Source: an uncultured Flavobacteriaceae bacterium (GTDB taxonomy: Bacteria > Bacteroidota > Bacteroidia > Flavobacteriales > Flavobacteriaceae). From it: a stretch of DNA of 64,000 bases. This document shows, piece by piece, positions 23,618 to 30,761 of the stretch; position 1 is the first letter of the stretch, and each line of letters starts with the position of its first letter. The position numbers and the translations under genes were made by a program. Location of the stretch: NCBI GenBank assembly GCA_947501845.1, contig CANMXP010000003.1, positions 1-64,000 of the forward strand, written 5' to 3'. The notes beneath the pieces are model-generated. The model had not been told where the DNA came from and made no database searches. It saw only the letters and a program-made list of their open reading frames with translations.

Positions 23618-25150
23618 ATGAGAATAGCAATTTTAACAACTTTAATACTTTTTCAAGTATGGTCTGTAAAAGGACAGACATCATTAAAAAAAATAAACCT
23701 AAATAGCGGAAAGTATAAAGTAGGTTTCAAACACTATACAGATGTTGATAGTACGAGAATCTATCAAATCAAAAATGATTTTAACAATCAATTCATAAAT
23801 AGACCAATTTCTATTAGTATTTGGTATCCTGCATCAATTAAAAATAGTAATTCCAAACAGTTAACTGTTTTAGATTATTTGGAGATTTTAAAAGAAGAGG
23901 AAGAATGGAAAAACTTACCAAATGAGTTTTTATTAGATTGGTTTCCTTACTTGTGGAACACACCACAAAACAAAGCTCACCTTTCTGAAAAAGTAACTGC
24001 TTTTTCTAATCCAACTTTTCTAGATGGGAATTTTCCAGTTATAGTTTATGCACCAAGTTATCAAGCCTCTTCAATTGAAAATTTTGCACTAGTCGAATAT
24101 TTAGCTAGTAATGGTTTTGTAGTGATATCAAGTCCTTCAAGAGGAACAGATACAAGATGGTTGGAAGGAGGAACTACAAAAGATATGGAAACGCAGTCTA
24201 GAGATATAGAATTTCTCTTAAAAGAAATTCATAAATATGGAAATATAGACTTTGATAGAATCGCACTTATGGGCTTTAGTTTTGGCGGTCTATCAAATAC
24301 TATAACGGCTATGAAAAATAAGAAGGTAAGAGCAATAGTGAGTTTAGATGGAACTGAAAGATATAATTATGCTGTCTTGGAAAAATCACCTTACTTTAAT
24401 TTAGATAGGTTTAATATTCCCTATATCCATTTTGCCCAAAAAGATATTCCAAAAGAAGTTCTTATTACTGATAAAATACCTACTGAATTGAATTACAAAT
24501 TCCAATTGTACGATTCTTTGAAATATAGTAATGCTTATAGTTATAAATTTCACGACCTAACACATTCTTATTTTAGTTCCTTTGGTGTTTTATTTGCTAA
24601 TCGGGATAAAAGGCAAGATAAAAGTGATGCTGAAATTATGGTATCGTATAAACTACTTTCTGAACATACCTTACAATTTTTAAATGCTACTTTAAAAAAT
24701 GATGAGAATGCAAAAACATTCACCGAAAATAGCCCTGATAAAAATGGTTTTCCTGAAAGCCTGATTTCAAAAACAATGAAAAAACCAGATCAAACAGAAT
24801 TTGATTATCAAGATTTTAATGATTTAGCACTCAATCAAAATTATCAAGATTTGATTCCATTATACAAAAAAACAGTAGCGGAACATCCAAAGCTTAAGCT
24901 TGGGGAAGGTATGTTAAATACACTTGGTTTGCGCTTATCATTTAACCCTTTAAAGGAGGAACAAGGTATAAATGTATTTTTATTGGCTTTGCATATCTAT
25001 CCGAAATCTGCGAATTTGTATGATAGTTTAGCCGAAGCCTATCTTTGCAAAAAGGATTTTCAAAACGCTATAACTAGCTTTAAAAGGTCTTTGGAATTGA
25101 ATCCTGAAAACCAAAATGCAATTAATAGATTAAAACAATTAAAAGAATAA
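23618..25150 (+). CDS. Exported alpha/beta hydrolase with C-terminal TPR
   Basis: 510 aa with a signal peptide (to about residue 20). Residues 45-330 are an alpha/beta-hydrolase of the dienelactone hydrolase/PAF-acetylhydrolase-like type: RPISISIWYPA, FPVIVYAPSYQASS, and nucleophile elbow GFSFGG with Ser221; HDLTHSYF supplies a plausible histidine. Residues about 410-510 hold TPR-like helices (SANLYDSLAEAYLCKKDFQNAITSFKRSLELNPEN). This esterase-plus-TPR layout is common in flavobacteria; the substrate is unknown. It is the only gene of its cassette, ends GTTACCTGC and GCAGGTA. Confidence 0.85.
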   Translation: MRIAILTTLILFQVWSVKGQTSLKKINLNSGKYKVGFKHYTDVDSTRIYQIKNDFNNQFINRPISISIWYPASIKNSNSKQLTVLDYLEILKEEEEWKNLPNEFLLDWFPYLWNTPQNKAHLSEKVTAFSNPTFLDGNFPVIVYAPSYQASSIENFALVEYLASNGFVVISSPSRGTDTRWLEGGTTKDMETQSRDIEFLLKEIHKYGNIDFDRIALMGFSFGGLSNTITAMKNKKVRAIVSLDGTERYNYAVLEKSPYFNLDRFNIPYIHFAQKDIPKEVLITDKIPTELNYKFQLYDSLKYSNAYSYKFHDLTHSYFSSFGVLFANRDKRQDKSDAEIMVSYKLLSEHTLQFLNATLKNDENAKTFTENSPDKNGFPESLISKTMKKPDQTEFDYQDFNDLALNQNYQDLIPLYKKTVAEHPKLKLGEGMLNTLGLRLSFNPLKEEQGINVFLLALHIYPKSANLYDSLAEAYLCKKDFQNAITSFKRSLELNPENQNAINRLKQLKE

Positions 25151-25154
25151 AGCC

Positions 25155-25424
25155 AGCAGGTAGTAACGTATATAAAAAATAGCGGTTTAAGTGCCTAAAC
25201 TAAAGAGAACAATAAAGTAATGGTCGCTTATAAACCGAAAAATTGGTGTGTAAAAACCCGTTACCCCCAAGCTAGCACTCGTTTACAACGTGTGTTATAA
25301 AATTATAATTCAACCCTGAAGATATTCCTTATATTTAGCATGTACATAAATAAACACACACACTTCATTCCGTTTATCTGGAAATATCAAGAAATAAAAA
25401 TAATAAAGTGCGTTTATATAATTG
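25155..25424 (+). repeat. Two sites back to back: attC-like site then full main repeat
   Basis: The first site (25155-25260) is of the 11682 type: GTAACGTATATAAAAAATAGCGGTTTAAGTG (summarised), then CGCTTATAAACCG and AACCCG|TTACCCCC. Seven bases later (from 25268) a full main repeat starts (GCTAGCACTCG) and ends TATAATTG|TTGTGCG. The spacer is an effectively empty unit. Together they fill the gap before the LOG gene. Confidence 0.7.
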
Positions 25425-25454
25425 TTGTGCGTCATAAGGGTAAATAAAAATTAA

Positions 25455-26036
25455 ATGAATAGAATTACAGTTTTTTGCGGTTCAAGTTTCGGAACCGATA
25501 ATGATTTTGAATTTCAAGCTAAAGCGCTTGGGAAAAAATTAGCTCTTAAAAACATTGAATTAGTTTATGGTGGAGCAAATGTTGGATTAATGGGAGCTGT
25601 TGCAGATGGAGCATTGGAAAAGTCTGGAAAAGTAATAGGAGTTTTGCCGAACTTTCTTAAATCTAAAGAAATTGCTCATAATGGATTAACCGAACTAATT
25701 CTCGTTGACACAATGCTTGAGAGAAAAACCAAGATGAATGATCTTTGCGATGGAGTCATTGCTTTACCTGGTGGTTTTGGGACTTTGGACGAACTTTTTG
25801 AAATGCTAACTTGGGGACAATTAGGTCTTCATAAAAAACCAATTGGAATACTAAATACTAATGGATTCTACAATGACTTAATTACTTTTTTAGATAAAAT
25901 GGTAGAGAAAGGACTTTTAAAAGAAGTTAATAGAAAAATGGTTCTAGTAAGTGAAAACATTGATGAACTACTTATAAAAATGGAAAATTACCAAGCGCCG
26001 ATGTCAGGAAAATGGATTACAAAGGAAACTATTTAA
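25455..26036 (+). CDS. LOG-family (TIGR00730) nucleotide hydrolase
   Basis: A 193-residue Rossmann-fold protein of the LONELY GUY family. The CGSSFG start, LVYGGANVGLMGAVADGAL, the LERKTKMND arginine/lysine motif and PGGFGTLDE (105-113) form the complete signature; the Glu is the expected catalytic residue. These enzymes release adenine-type bases from nucleoside monophosphates (cytokinin riboside 5'-monophosphate phosphoribohydrolase in plants). Cytoplasmic. It is the only gene of its cassette; the end complementarity is weak. Confidence 0.85.
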   Translation: MNRITVFCGSSFGTDNDFEFQAKALGKKLALKNIELVYGGANVGLMGAVADGALEKSGKVIGVLPNFLKSKEIAHNGLTELILVDTMLERKTKMNDLCDGVIALPGGFGTLDELFEMLTWGQLGLHKKPIGILNTNGFYNDLITFLDKMVEKGLLKEVNRKMVLVSENIDELLIKMENYQAPMSGKWITKETI

Positions 26037-26054
26037 ATAATAAAATACGAACCC

Positions 26055-26136
26055 CCCAGCTAGCGATCGTTTGCAACGCGTGTTATAAAATTATAACTCA
26101 ACCCTGATATTCCTTTATATTTGATTTGTATAATTG
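26055..26136 (+). repeat. Main array repeat, short form
   Basis: 82 bp: CCCAGCTAGCGATCG hairpin, arm AATTATAACTCAACC, TATATTTGATTTG, then TATAATTG|TTGTGTGTC. No long hairpin. Confidence 0.8.
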
Positions 26137-26195
26137 TTGTGTGTCATTTAACGCAACCAAACTCAAATTTGAACATCTAAGAAATAAATAGAATT

Positions 26196-26624
26196 ATGAA
26201 AAAACTGATCTATCTTTTTGTTCTTACTTTGGGAATGATTTCTTGTAGTTCTGATGATGAAACGCAAATGAGCAATACGGATTTAGTTGGAAAATGGAAT
26301 TGGACAGGAACTTCTGGAGGACTAATCTACTTTGAAGAAACACCAGAAACAACAGGAAAAGTAGTCCATCTTACTTTAACTGACAATTATAACTTTTCGA
26401 TAACCAACAATGGAAATGAAATATCAAACGGAACTTATGAATTGACTCTAAAAAAAGCTATTTATTCTGGAGAAATAGAAAGGTGTATTAAGCTTCTAAC
26501 GATTAACCAACGATACGTAGGGTTTGTTAAAAATGGTATTGTAAATGTTCGTCAAAATGTAATACTTGAAATATCCGACAACAATTATGACGGAATTAGA
26601 AGCGGATTTATAAAAATTGAATAA
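26196..26624 (+). CDS. Lipocalin-like lipoprotein
   Basis: 142 aa. The lipoprotein signal MKKLIYLFVLTLGMISCSSDDET has its cysteine at 17, followed by acidic residues that often direct flavobacterial lipoproteins outward. The LVGKWNWTGTSGG start, then alternating strands (KVVHLTLTDNYNFSITNNG, GTYELTLKK) are the usual layout of the small lipocalin-like proteins of Bacteroidetes, function unknown. It is the only gene of its cassette; the ends GTTGTGTGT and ACACACAAC are exact over 9 bases. Confidence 0.75.
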   Translation: MKKLIYLFVLTLGMISCSSDDETQMSNTDLVGKWNWTGTSGGLIYFEETPETTGKVVHLTLTDNYNFSITNNGNEISNGTYELTLKKAIYSGEIERCIKLLTINQRYVGFVKNGIVNVRQNVILEISDNNYDGIRSGFIKIE

Positions 26625-26628
26625 AAAA

Positions 26629-26714
26629 CTACACACAACATTGTATAACCGCAATTATGGCGGATTTAATTACGTTCGAATCCACTCGGAATTGCTAAAA
26701 TAAATAACAAACCG
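26629..26714 (+). repeat. attC-like site, GGCGGATT type
   Basis: After ACTACACACAACATTG, the arms GCAATT and GGATT pair with AATCC and AATTGC around TTAATTACGTTCG, with several unpaired bases. It ends ACAAACCG|AA, so the usual TT after the junction is missing and the next unit's 5' end is unclear. The related partial copy is at 1880. Confidence 0.65.
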
Positions 26715-26742
26715 AAAATAATCGATAATTTAACACGTTCAG

Positions 26743-27306
26743 ATGGACAAACTAAAAAGTTACATCAATTCAAAAATAAACATTGAAGAAGAACAGTTAG
26801 AGGAAATTCTTCAATCCTTTGAAGTAAAAACCTTTGAAAAGGAAAAAACGATTATTCGTCAAGGGCAGCATGTCACTAAATATTATTTCATTGCTTCGGG
26901 CGGAATACGTATGGTACTGGACGCTCCAGAAAAAGAAATTACAGCTTGGATAATTTTTGAAGGAAACTTTTTTAGTGATTTAGAGTCTCTTCGCAGTGGT
27001 CAGGTGTCAAAAGCAAGAACCTTGGCATTGGGTACAACCACTATATATAGCATTGAAGCTAGGAAAATGGAATCCTTTTATGAAAAGTTCCCAATATGGC
27101 AAGTTTTCGGCAGACTGATCATAGAGGATGCATTTTTAAATGTAGTACAAACGCTCATCTCTTTTCAGACAATGGATGCCGAAAGTAGATACTTGCGATT
27201 ATTGCAACATTCGGATATGATTAATAAAATACCCCTAAAACAACTTGCTTCATATTTGGGTATCACGCCTAACTCTCTTAGTAGAATAAGGAAAAATATT
27301 CGGTAA
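26743..27306 (+). CDS. Crp/Fnr-family regulator
   Basis: 187 aa. A CNB-like barrel (about 15-110: FEKEKTIIRQGQHVTKYYFIASGGIRMVL) and an HTH at the end (PLKQLASYLGITPNSLSRIRKN). It has the same layout as the regulator at 20289 with clear but not close similarity, and again no Fnr cysteines. It is followed closely by a DUF2141 protein and a DUF6268 membrane protein, which it may control. The unit has no recognisable cassette core at its left end. Confidence 0.85.
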   Translation: MDKLKSYINSKINIEEEQLEEILQSFEVKTFEKEKTIIRQGQHVTKYYFIASGGIRMVLDAPEKEITAWIIFEGNFFSDLESLRSGQVSKARTLALGTTTIYSIEARKMESFYEKFPIWQVFGRLIIEDAFLNVVQTLISFQTMDAESRYLRLLQHSDMINKIPLKQLASYLGITPNSLSRIRKNIR

Positions 27307-27387
27307 AAATCATTAATTACCAAATGGTAATTCTACGAGGCTAAAAATGCTAAATCTTTGAATCATCAAATAATAATAAAAATAATT

Positions 27388-27822
27388 ATGATGATTAAGA
27401 TAATATTGACATGCTTCTTATTTGTAGCTCAACTCCCTTCAAATAAACAAAAACAATCTACAGGAACAATTACTGTACAAGTCTCTGGAGTCGAAGAATC
27501 GAAAGGAATACTTCATATCTCTCTTTATAATTCCGCTAGAGGATTCCCAACTTCTAAAGAGTCTGCAGTAAAAACCTATCGTATAGAGGTCGTGAAGGGA
27601 AAACAAAAATTCACTATACCTGAAATACCTTATGGGAAATACGCTATTTCTTGCTTTCATGATGTCAATTCTAACAACAAAATTGATGTCAATTTTCTTG
27701 GTATTCCAAAAGAAAAAGTAGGCACTTCTAACAACCCCTCATCTATTGGCATTCCAAGCTTTGAAGATGCTACATTTCAGTTAAATGACTCCACTATAAA
27801 CTTACAAATCCAGCTTAACTAA
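27388..27822 (+). CDS. DUF2141 exported protein
   Basis: Taken from the first of two adjacent ATGs at 27388 (144 aa). A signal peptide (to about 20) precedes a DUF2141 domain: GTITVQVSGVEESKGILHISLYNS, IPEIPYGKYAISCFHDVNSNNKIDVNFLGIPKEKVGTSNN and a last strand. The domain is beta-sandwich-like and of unknown role; the D-N-S-N-N-K-I-D loop looks like a calcium site. It is probably co-expressed with the DUF6268 protein that starts 34 bases after it. Confidence 0.8.
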   Translation: MMIKIILTCFLFVAQLPSNKQKQSTGTITVQVSGVEESKGILHISLYNSARGFPTSKESAVKTYRIEVVKGKQKFTIPEIPYGKYAISCFHDVNSNNKIDVNFLGIPKEKVGTSNNPSSIGIPSFEDATFQLNDSTINLQIQLN

Positions 27823-27856
27823 AAGACTTCATCATTTAACTTATACAATTACAATT

Positions 27857-28783
27857 ATGAATGCATTACGAAATATATTGGTAATCTTATTGGCTGTATT
27901 ATGTCAAATCACCTCAGCACAAATAACAGGAGAAGTAAACGTATTAGATAGAGATGTTTTCTACGTAAACTACATACCCTTGTCATCTACAAACGATTTT
28001 GAATATCAGCGATTAAGTTCAAAATTAGGAATGCCTCCTATATACATTAAAAAGCTTTCTCTTTATAATACCGTAGGAATAGATATGCATAGTTTTAATT
28101 ACCAAAACAATCTGTCTTTGATCCATACATCAAATTTAGAACGTTTTTACAATATTAATTACAGCCTTTTCTCTAATTATAAGTTGTCGAATAAATGGAG
28201 TTTAAACGCTTTAGGTAACTTTTTTATTAATTCTAATTTGGAGGATGAATTATCTGGAGATGATTTTAATTTTAATGGAAACATTTATGTAGAACGTACT
28301 TTTTTAAGAAAGAACGGTGGTTATTTTTTGGTTGGACTGGGTGCTGCTTATATGACCCTAAACGGTAGCACAAATCTCACACCAATGGTACATGTTAAAG
28401 CACGATTAAATGAGCATTGGTCTTTTGTTGTTGGATTACCCAATACCTACGTGAAATGGGATATTAACAAGAATCATAGTCTAAAGGTCTTGGGAGAGCT
28501 TAATGATTTTTCTGCCAATATAAACACCATGCCCGAATTAAACAATGCCAATAAAACAGTATTCACTACAGCATCTGTTGGTTTGGAATACAATTATTGG
28601 ATAAGCTCTTTTTTAGGTGTTATGCTTAGAGGGAATTATCCTGTTTGGGACAACTATGAACTACGAAATTCAGATAATGATGCTATTTATAAATTTGATT
28701 CAGGTTTTAACCAACCGATTATCAGTATTGGTGTCAAGTTTAATCCTTTGAGAAACCTACAAAACGGACTCAATCCTTTTTAA
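27857..28783 (+). CDS. DUF6268-like outer-membrane beta-barrel protein
   Basis: 308 aa with a signal peptide (MNALRNILVILLAVLCQITSAQ). The rest alternates amphipathic strands (FYNINYSLFSNYKLSNKWSL, GGYFLVGLGAAYMTL, HWSFVVGLPNTYVKWDIN, NHSLKVLGELNDFSANI) and finishes with a strand near IISIGVKFNPL, as expected for an outer-membrane barrel of the DUF6268 group. No transport motif is known. It is the last gene of the run that begins with the Crp/Fnr regulator at 26743; the strand order and spacing suggest an operon. Confidence 0.75.
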   Translation: MNALRNILVILLAVLCQITSAQITGEVNVLDRDVFYVNYIPLSSTNDFEYQRLSSKLGMPPIYIKKLSLYNTVGIDMHSFNYQNNLSLIHTSNLERFYNINYSLFSNYKLSNKWSLNALGNFFINSNLEDELSGDDFNFNGNIYVERTFLRKNGGYFLVGLGAAYMTLNGSTNLTPMVHVKARLNEHWSFVVGLPNTYVKWDINKNHSLKVLGELNDFSANINTMPELNNANKTVFTTASVGLEYNYWISSFLGVMLRGNYPVWDNYELRNSDNDAIYKFDSGFNQPIISIGVKFNPLRNLQNGLNPF

Positions 28784-28834
28784 ATTTATCAGAGACATAA
28801 ATATCTTTAGTTCTAGAGCATGATTAAATCGCGA

Positions 28835-28900
28835 AAGATATTTCTATATTTGATTAATGTATAATAGAAAAAAATGCCAGAAAATGCATTTATACAATTG
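28835..28900 (+). repeat. Diverged main array repeat
   Basis: Only traces: AAGATATTTCTATATTTG aligns with the promoter-like part, a short hairpin GCCAGAAAATGC follows, and the end is TATACAATTG|TTGTGC. Confidence 0.6.
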
Positions 28901-28926
28901 TTGTGCATAATGCGTACAAAAACGAA

Positions 28927-29739
28927 GTGAAAGAATTTGAAACCATAAAAAACTATTACAAACCAATTCAGCCAACCGTAAAAGCGAATCATGAGGAAAT
29001 AGTATACCAAGAAAGTCATCCAGATAAAGACATTGAGAATTTTGTATACTGCTTTTGGCAACTGAAAACCAAAAAATCACTCAGAGAATCTTTTGTTTAC
29101 CGAGTTGTTTCAGACGGATGTATCGACATATTTTTTAACCATAACCAACCTGATGAAAATTTTGTGATGGGATTTTGTAGAAAATATACGAAGTTCCCAA
29201 TTGGTGAAACATTTAATTATATCGGTATTCGATTTTTGCCTTCTGCCTTTCCTCTTCTATTTGGAGTAGACGCCAAATCTTTGAGTAATCAATCGCAGGA
29301 GTTGGAAAATGTTTTACCTGATTTTTCGAGGTGGATTACCGCAGAGATTAAAACCATAGATTCATTTGAAAAAATAACAACTCAACTGAACCAAAAATTA
29401 ATTGATATTATTAAAAAAAAGAGCCTTAAGTATGATTTACGCTTCTTCAATGCGTTAAATCTCATTTTTAAAAAGAATGGATTTTTAGACACCGAAAAAG
29501 AACTGAATACAGGGTTGAGCCCCCGACAACTTCGCAGAATTTTTAACTTCTATATTGGAACAACCTCAAAAAGATTTAGCAATGTTGTACGTTTCCAGCA
29601 CATTCTAAATGCAAAACCCTCAAAACAGAGCCTTAAAGAGAATAAGTTATACTTTGACGTTGGATTTTATGACCAAGCGCATTTCATAAAAAATTTCAAG
29701 ACATTTTACGGTGTAACACCCTCAGAAGCTTTTCGTTAG
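28927..29739 (+). CDS. AraC-family regulator (DUF6597-type N-terminus)
   Basis: Taken from the GTG at 28927; an earlier in-frame GTG (28903) lies in the junction of the repeat, so the true start is uncertain. The N-terminal domain (IVYQESHPDKDIENFVYCFWQLKT, GCIDIFF, FPLLFGVDA) matches the DUF6597 sensor-like domain, and the C-terminal AraC double HTH (TGLSPRQLRRIFNFYIGTTSKRFSNVVRFQHIL, DVGFYDQAHFIKNFKTFYGVTPSEAF) is complete. It probably controls the VOC gene 70 bases downstream in the same cassette. The unit's ends GTTGTGCAT and ATGCAC are partly complementary. Confidence 0.85.
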   Translation: MKEFETIKNYYKPIQPTVKANHEEIVYQESHPDKDIENFVYCFWQLKTKKSLRESFVYRVVSDGCIDIFFNHNQPDENFVMGFCRKYTKFPIGETFNYIGIRFLPSAFPLLFGVDAKSLSNQSQELENVLPDFSRWITAEIKTIDSFEKITTQLNQKLIDIIKKKSLKYDLRFFNALNLIFKKNGFLDTEKELNTGLSPRQLRRIFNFYIGTTSKRFSNVVRFQHILNAKPSKQSLKENKLYFDVGFYDQAHFIKNFKTFYGVTPSEAFR

Positions 29740-29809
29740 ACTTTGTCCGATTTTTACAATTTCTGCAAAATACCTCACTCTAAATTTGTTGCAATAAAAT
29801 TATTTAGAG

Positions 29810-30259
29810 ATGAGAACATCAATATTAATCACATTTGTTTTAATTACAAGTTGGACAAATGCACAAACACAAAGTAAAATGAAACTAAACGCAGGAATAA
29901 TTACAGAAAAACTAACTGAAACCAAAGAATTCTATACTAATGTATTGGGGTTTGGTGTAAGTTTTGAAAATGATTTTTATCTTTTAATGCACACACCAAA
30001 TAAATCGTCAGAAATTAGTTTTTTAAAGCCTAACCACCCTAGTCAAAAACCCATTTTTCAATCACCATATAATGGAATAGGAGCATATTTGACAATTGAA
30101 GTTGAGGAAGTTGATAAAATTTACAAACAGCTTAAAAGTAAAGCTGTAAAAATAGAAATTGAAATTAGAGATGAACCTTGGGGAGATAGACATTTTGCAA
30201 TCGTTGACCCAAATGGAATTGGGATTGATATTGTAACCTATACAAAACCTGAGGAATAA
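29810..30259 (+). CDS. VOC-family (glyoxalase-like) protein with signal peptide
   Basis: 149 aa from ATG 29810, which gives a signal peptide (MRTSILITFVLITSWTNAQ); an internal ATG (MKLNAGI) would give a cytoplasmic form. The VOC fold is visible: KLTETKEFYTNVLGFGVSF, FYLLMHTPN, AYLTIEVEEVDKIYKQLKSKAV, EPWGDRHFAIVDPNGIGIDIVTY. The glutamate/histidine metal ligands of glyoxalase I are not all evident, so it may be a binding or resistance-type VOC protein. It is paired with the AraC regulator before it. Confidence 0.8.
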   Translation: MRTSILITFVLITSWTNAQTQSKMKLNAGIITEKLTETKEFYTNVLGFGVSFENDFYLLMHTPNKSSEISFLKPNHPSQKPIFQSPYNGIGAYLTIEVEEVDKIYKQLKSKAVKIEIEIRDEPWGDRHFAIVDPNGIGIDIVTYTKPEE

Positions 30260-30276
30260 AGCACGATGCACGCCAA

Positions 30277-30627
30277 ATCCAGATCTACACTAAGTATGTT
30301 CTTATTGAGAACGGCAATTTAGAATCAACCTTTCGAATTCAAAATTCGGATTATAAAAAAACCTATGAAAAAATATTTAAGACTAAAAACTTAAAACCTT
30401 CGGAAGATAATTTTAAAAAGCTATCTAATTTCGAAAAACCTGAAAATTATGAAGTTAAAATAAGCTTCAGTATTAGTGATTCAAAGGTTAAAGGAAATTC
30501 CGAAATTATAACAGTAGATAAAATTATTAATAATAAAGCTTATTTAATAAAAGCTAACATCCCATATGATTGTTCAAAATGTAAAGAGGAATTTGAATCT
30601 ATGATATCTTCTATAGAACAAATATAA
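30277..30627 (+). pseudogene. 5'-truncated gene fragment, no start codon
   Basis: An uninterrupted frame of 116 codons from about 30277 (IQIYTKYVLIENGNLESTFR ... NIPYDCSKCKEEFESMISS) to the stop at 30627, without any upstream ATG/GTG/TTG and directly abutting the end of the VOC unit (GATGCACGCC). It looks like the C-terminal part of an exported protein whose signal and start were lost when it joined the array. Family unknown. Confidence 0.55.
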
Positions 30628-30650
30628 ACCTTAGAACATTTGCTGAGGGT

Positions 30651-30675
30651 TAAAAAAAGTACATTTATACAATTG
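30651..30675 (+). repeat. Remnant of main array repeat (end only)
   Basis: Only AAAAAAAGTACATTTATACAATTG|TTGGGTG remains (in outline), the same TATACAATTG variant as at 28891. Confidence 0.5.
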
Positions 30676-30696
30676 TTGGGTGTAGTTTTAAAAAGT

Positions 30697-30733
30697 AAAA
30701 ATTGCGAGATTATTCGATAATCTCGCAATTTTT
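30697..30733. terminator. Perfect 16-bp hairpin with A/T tails
   Basis: AAAAATTGCGAGATTA pairs exactly with TAATCTCGCAATTTTT around TTCGA. It acts in both directions as an intrinsic terminator. A TATATTTG -7 box follows at once (30735-30742), so the Fic gene is insulated from readthrough and has its own promoter. Confidence 0.8.
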
Positions 30734-30761
30734 ATATATTTGTTGTATATTTTGATTATCA

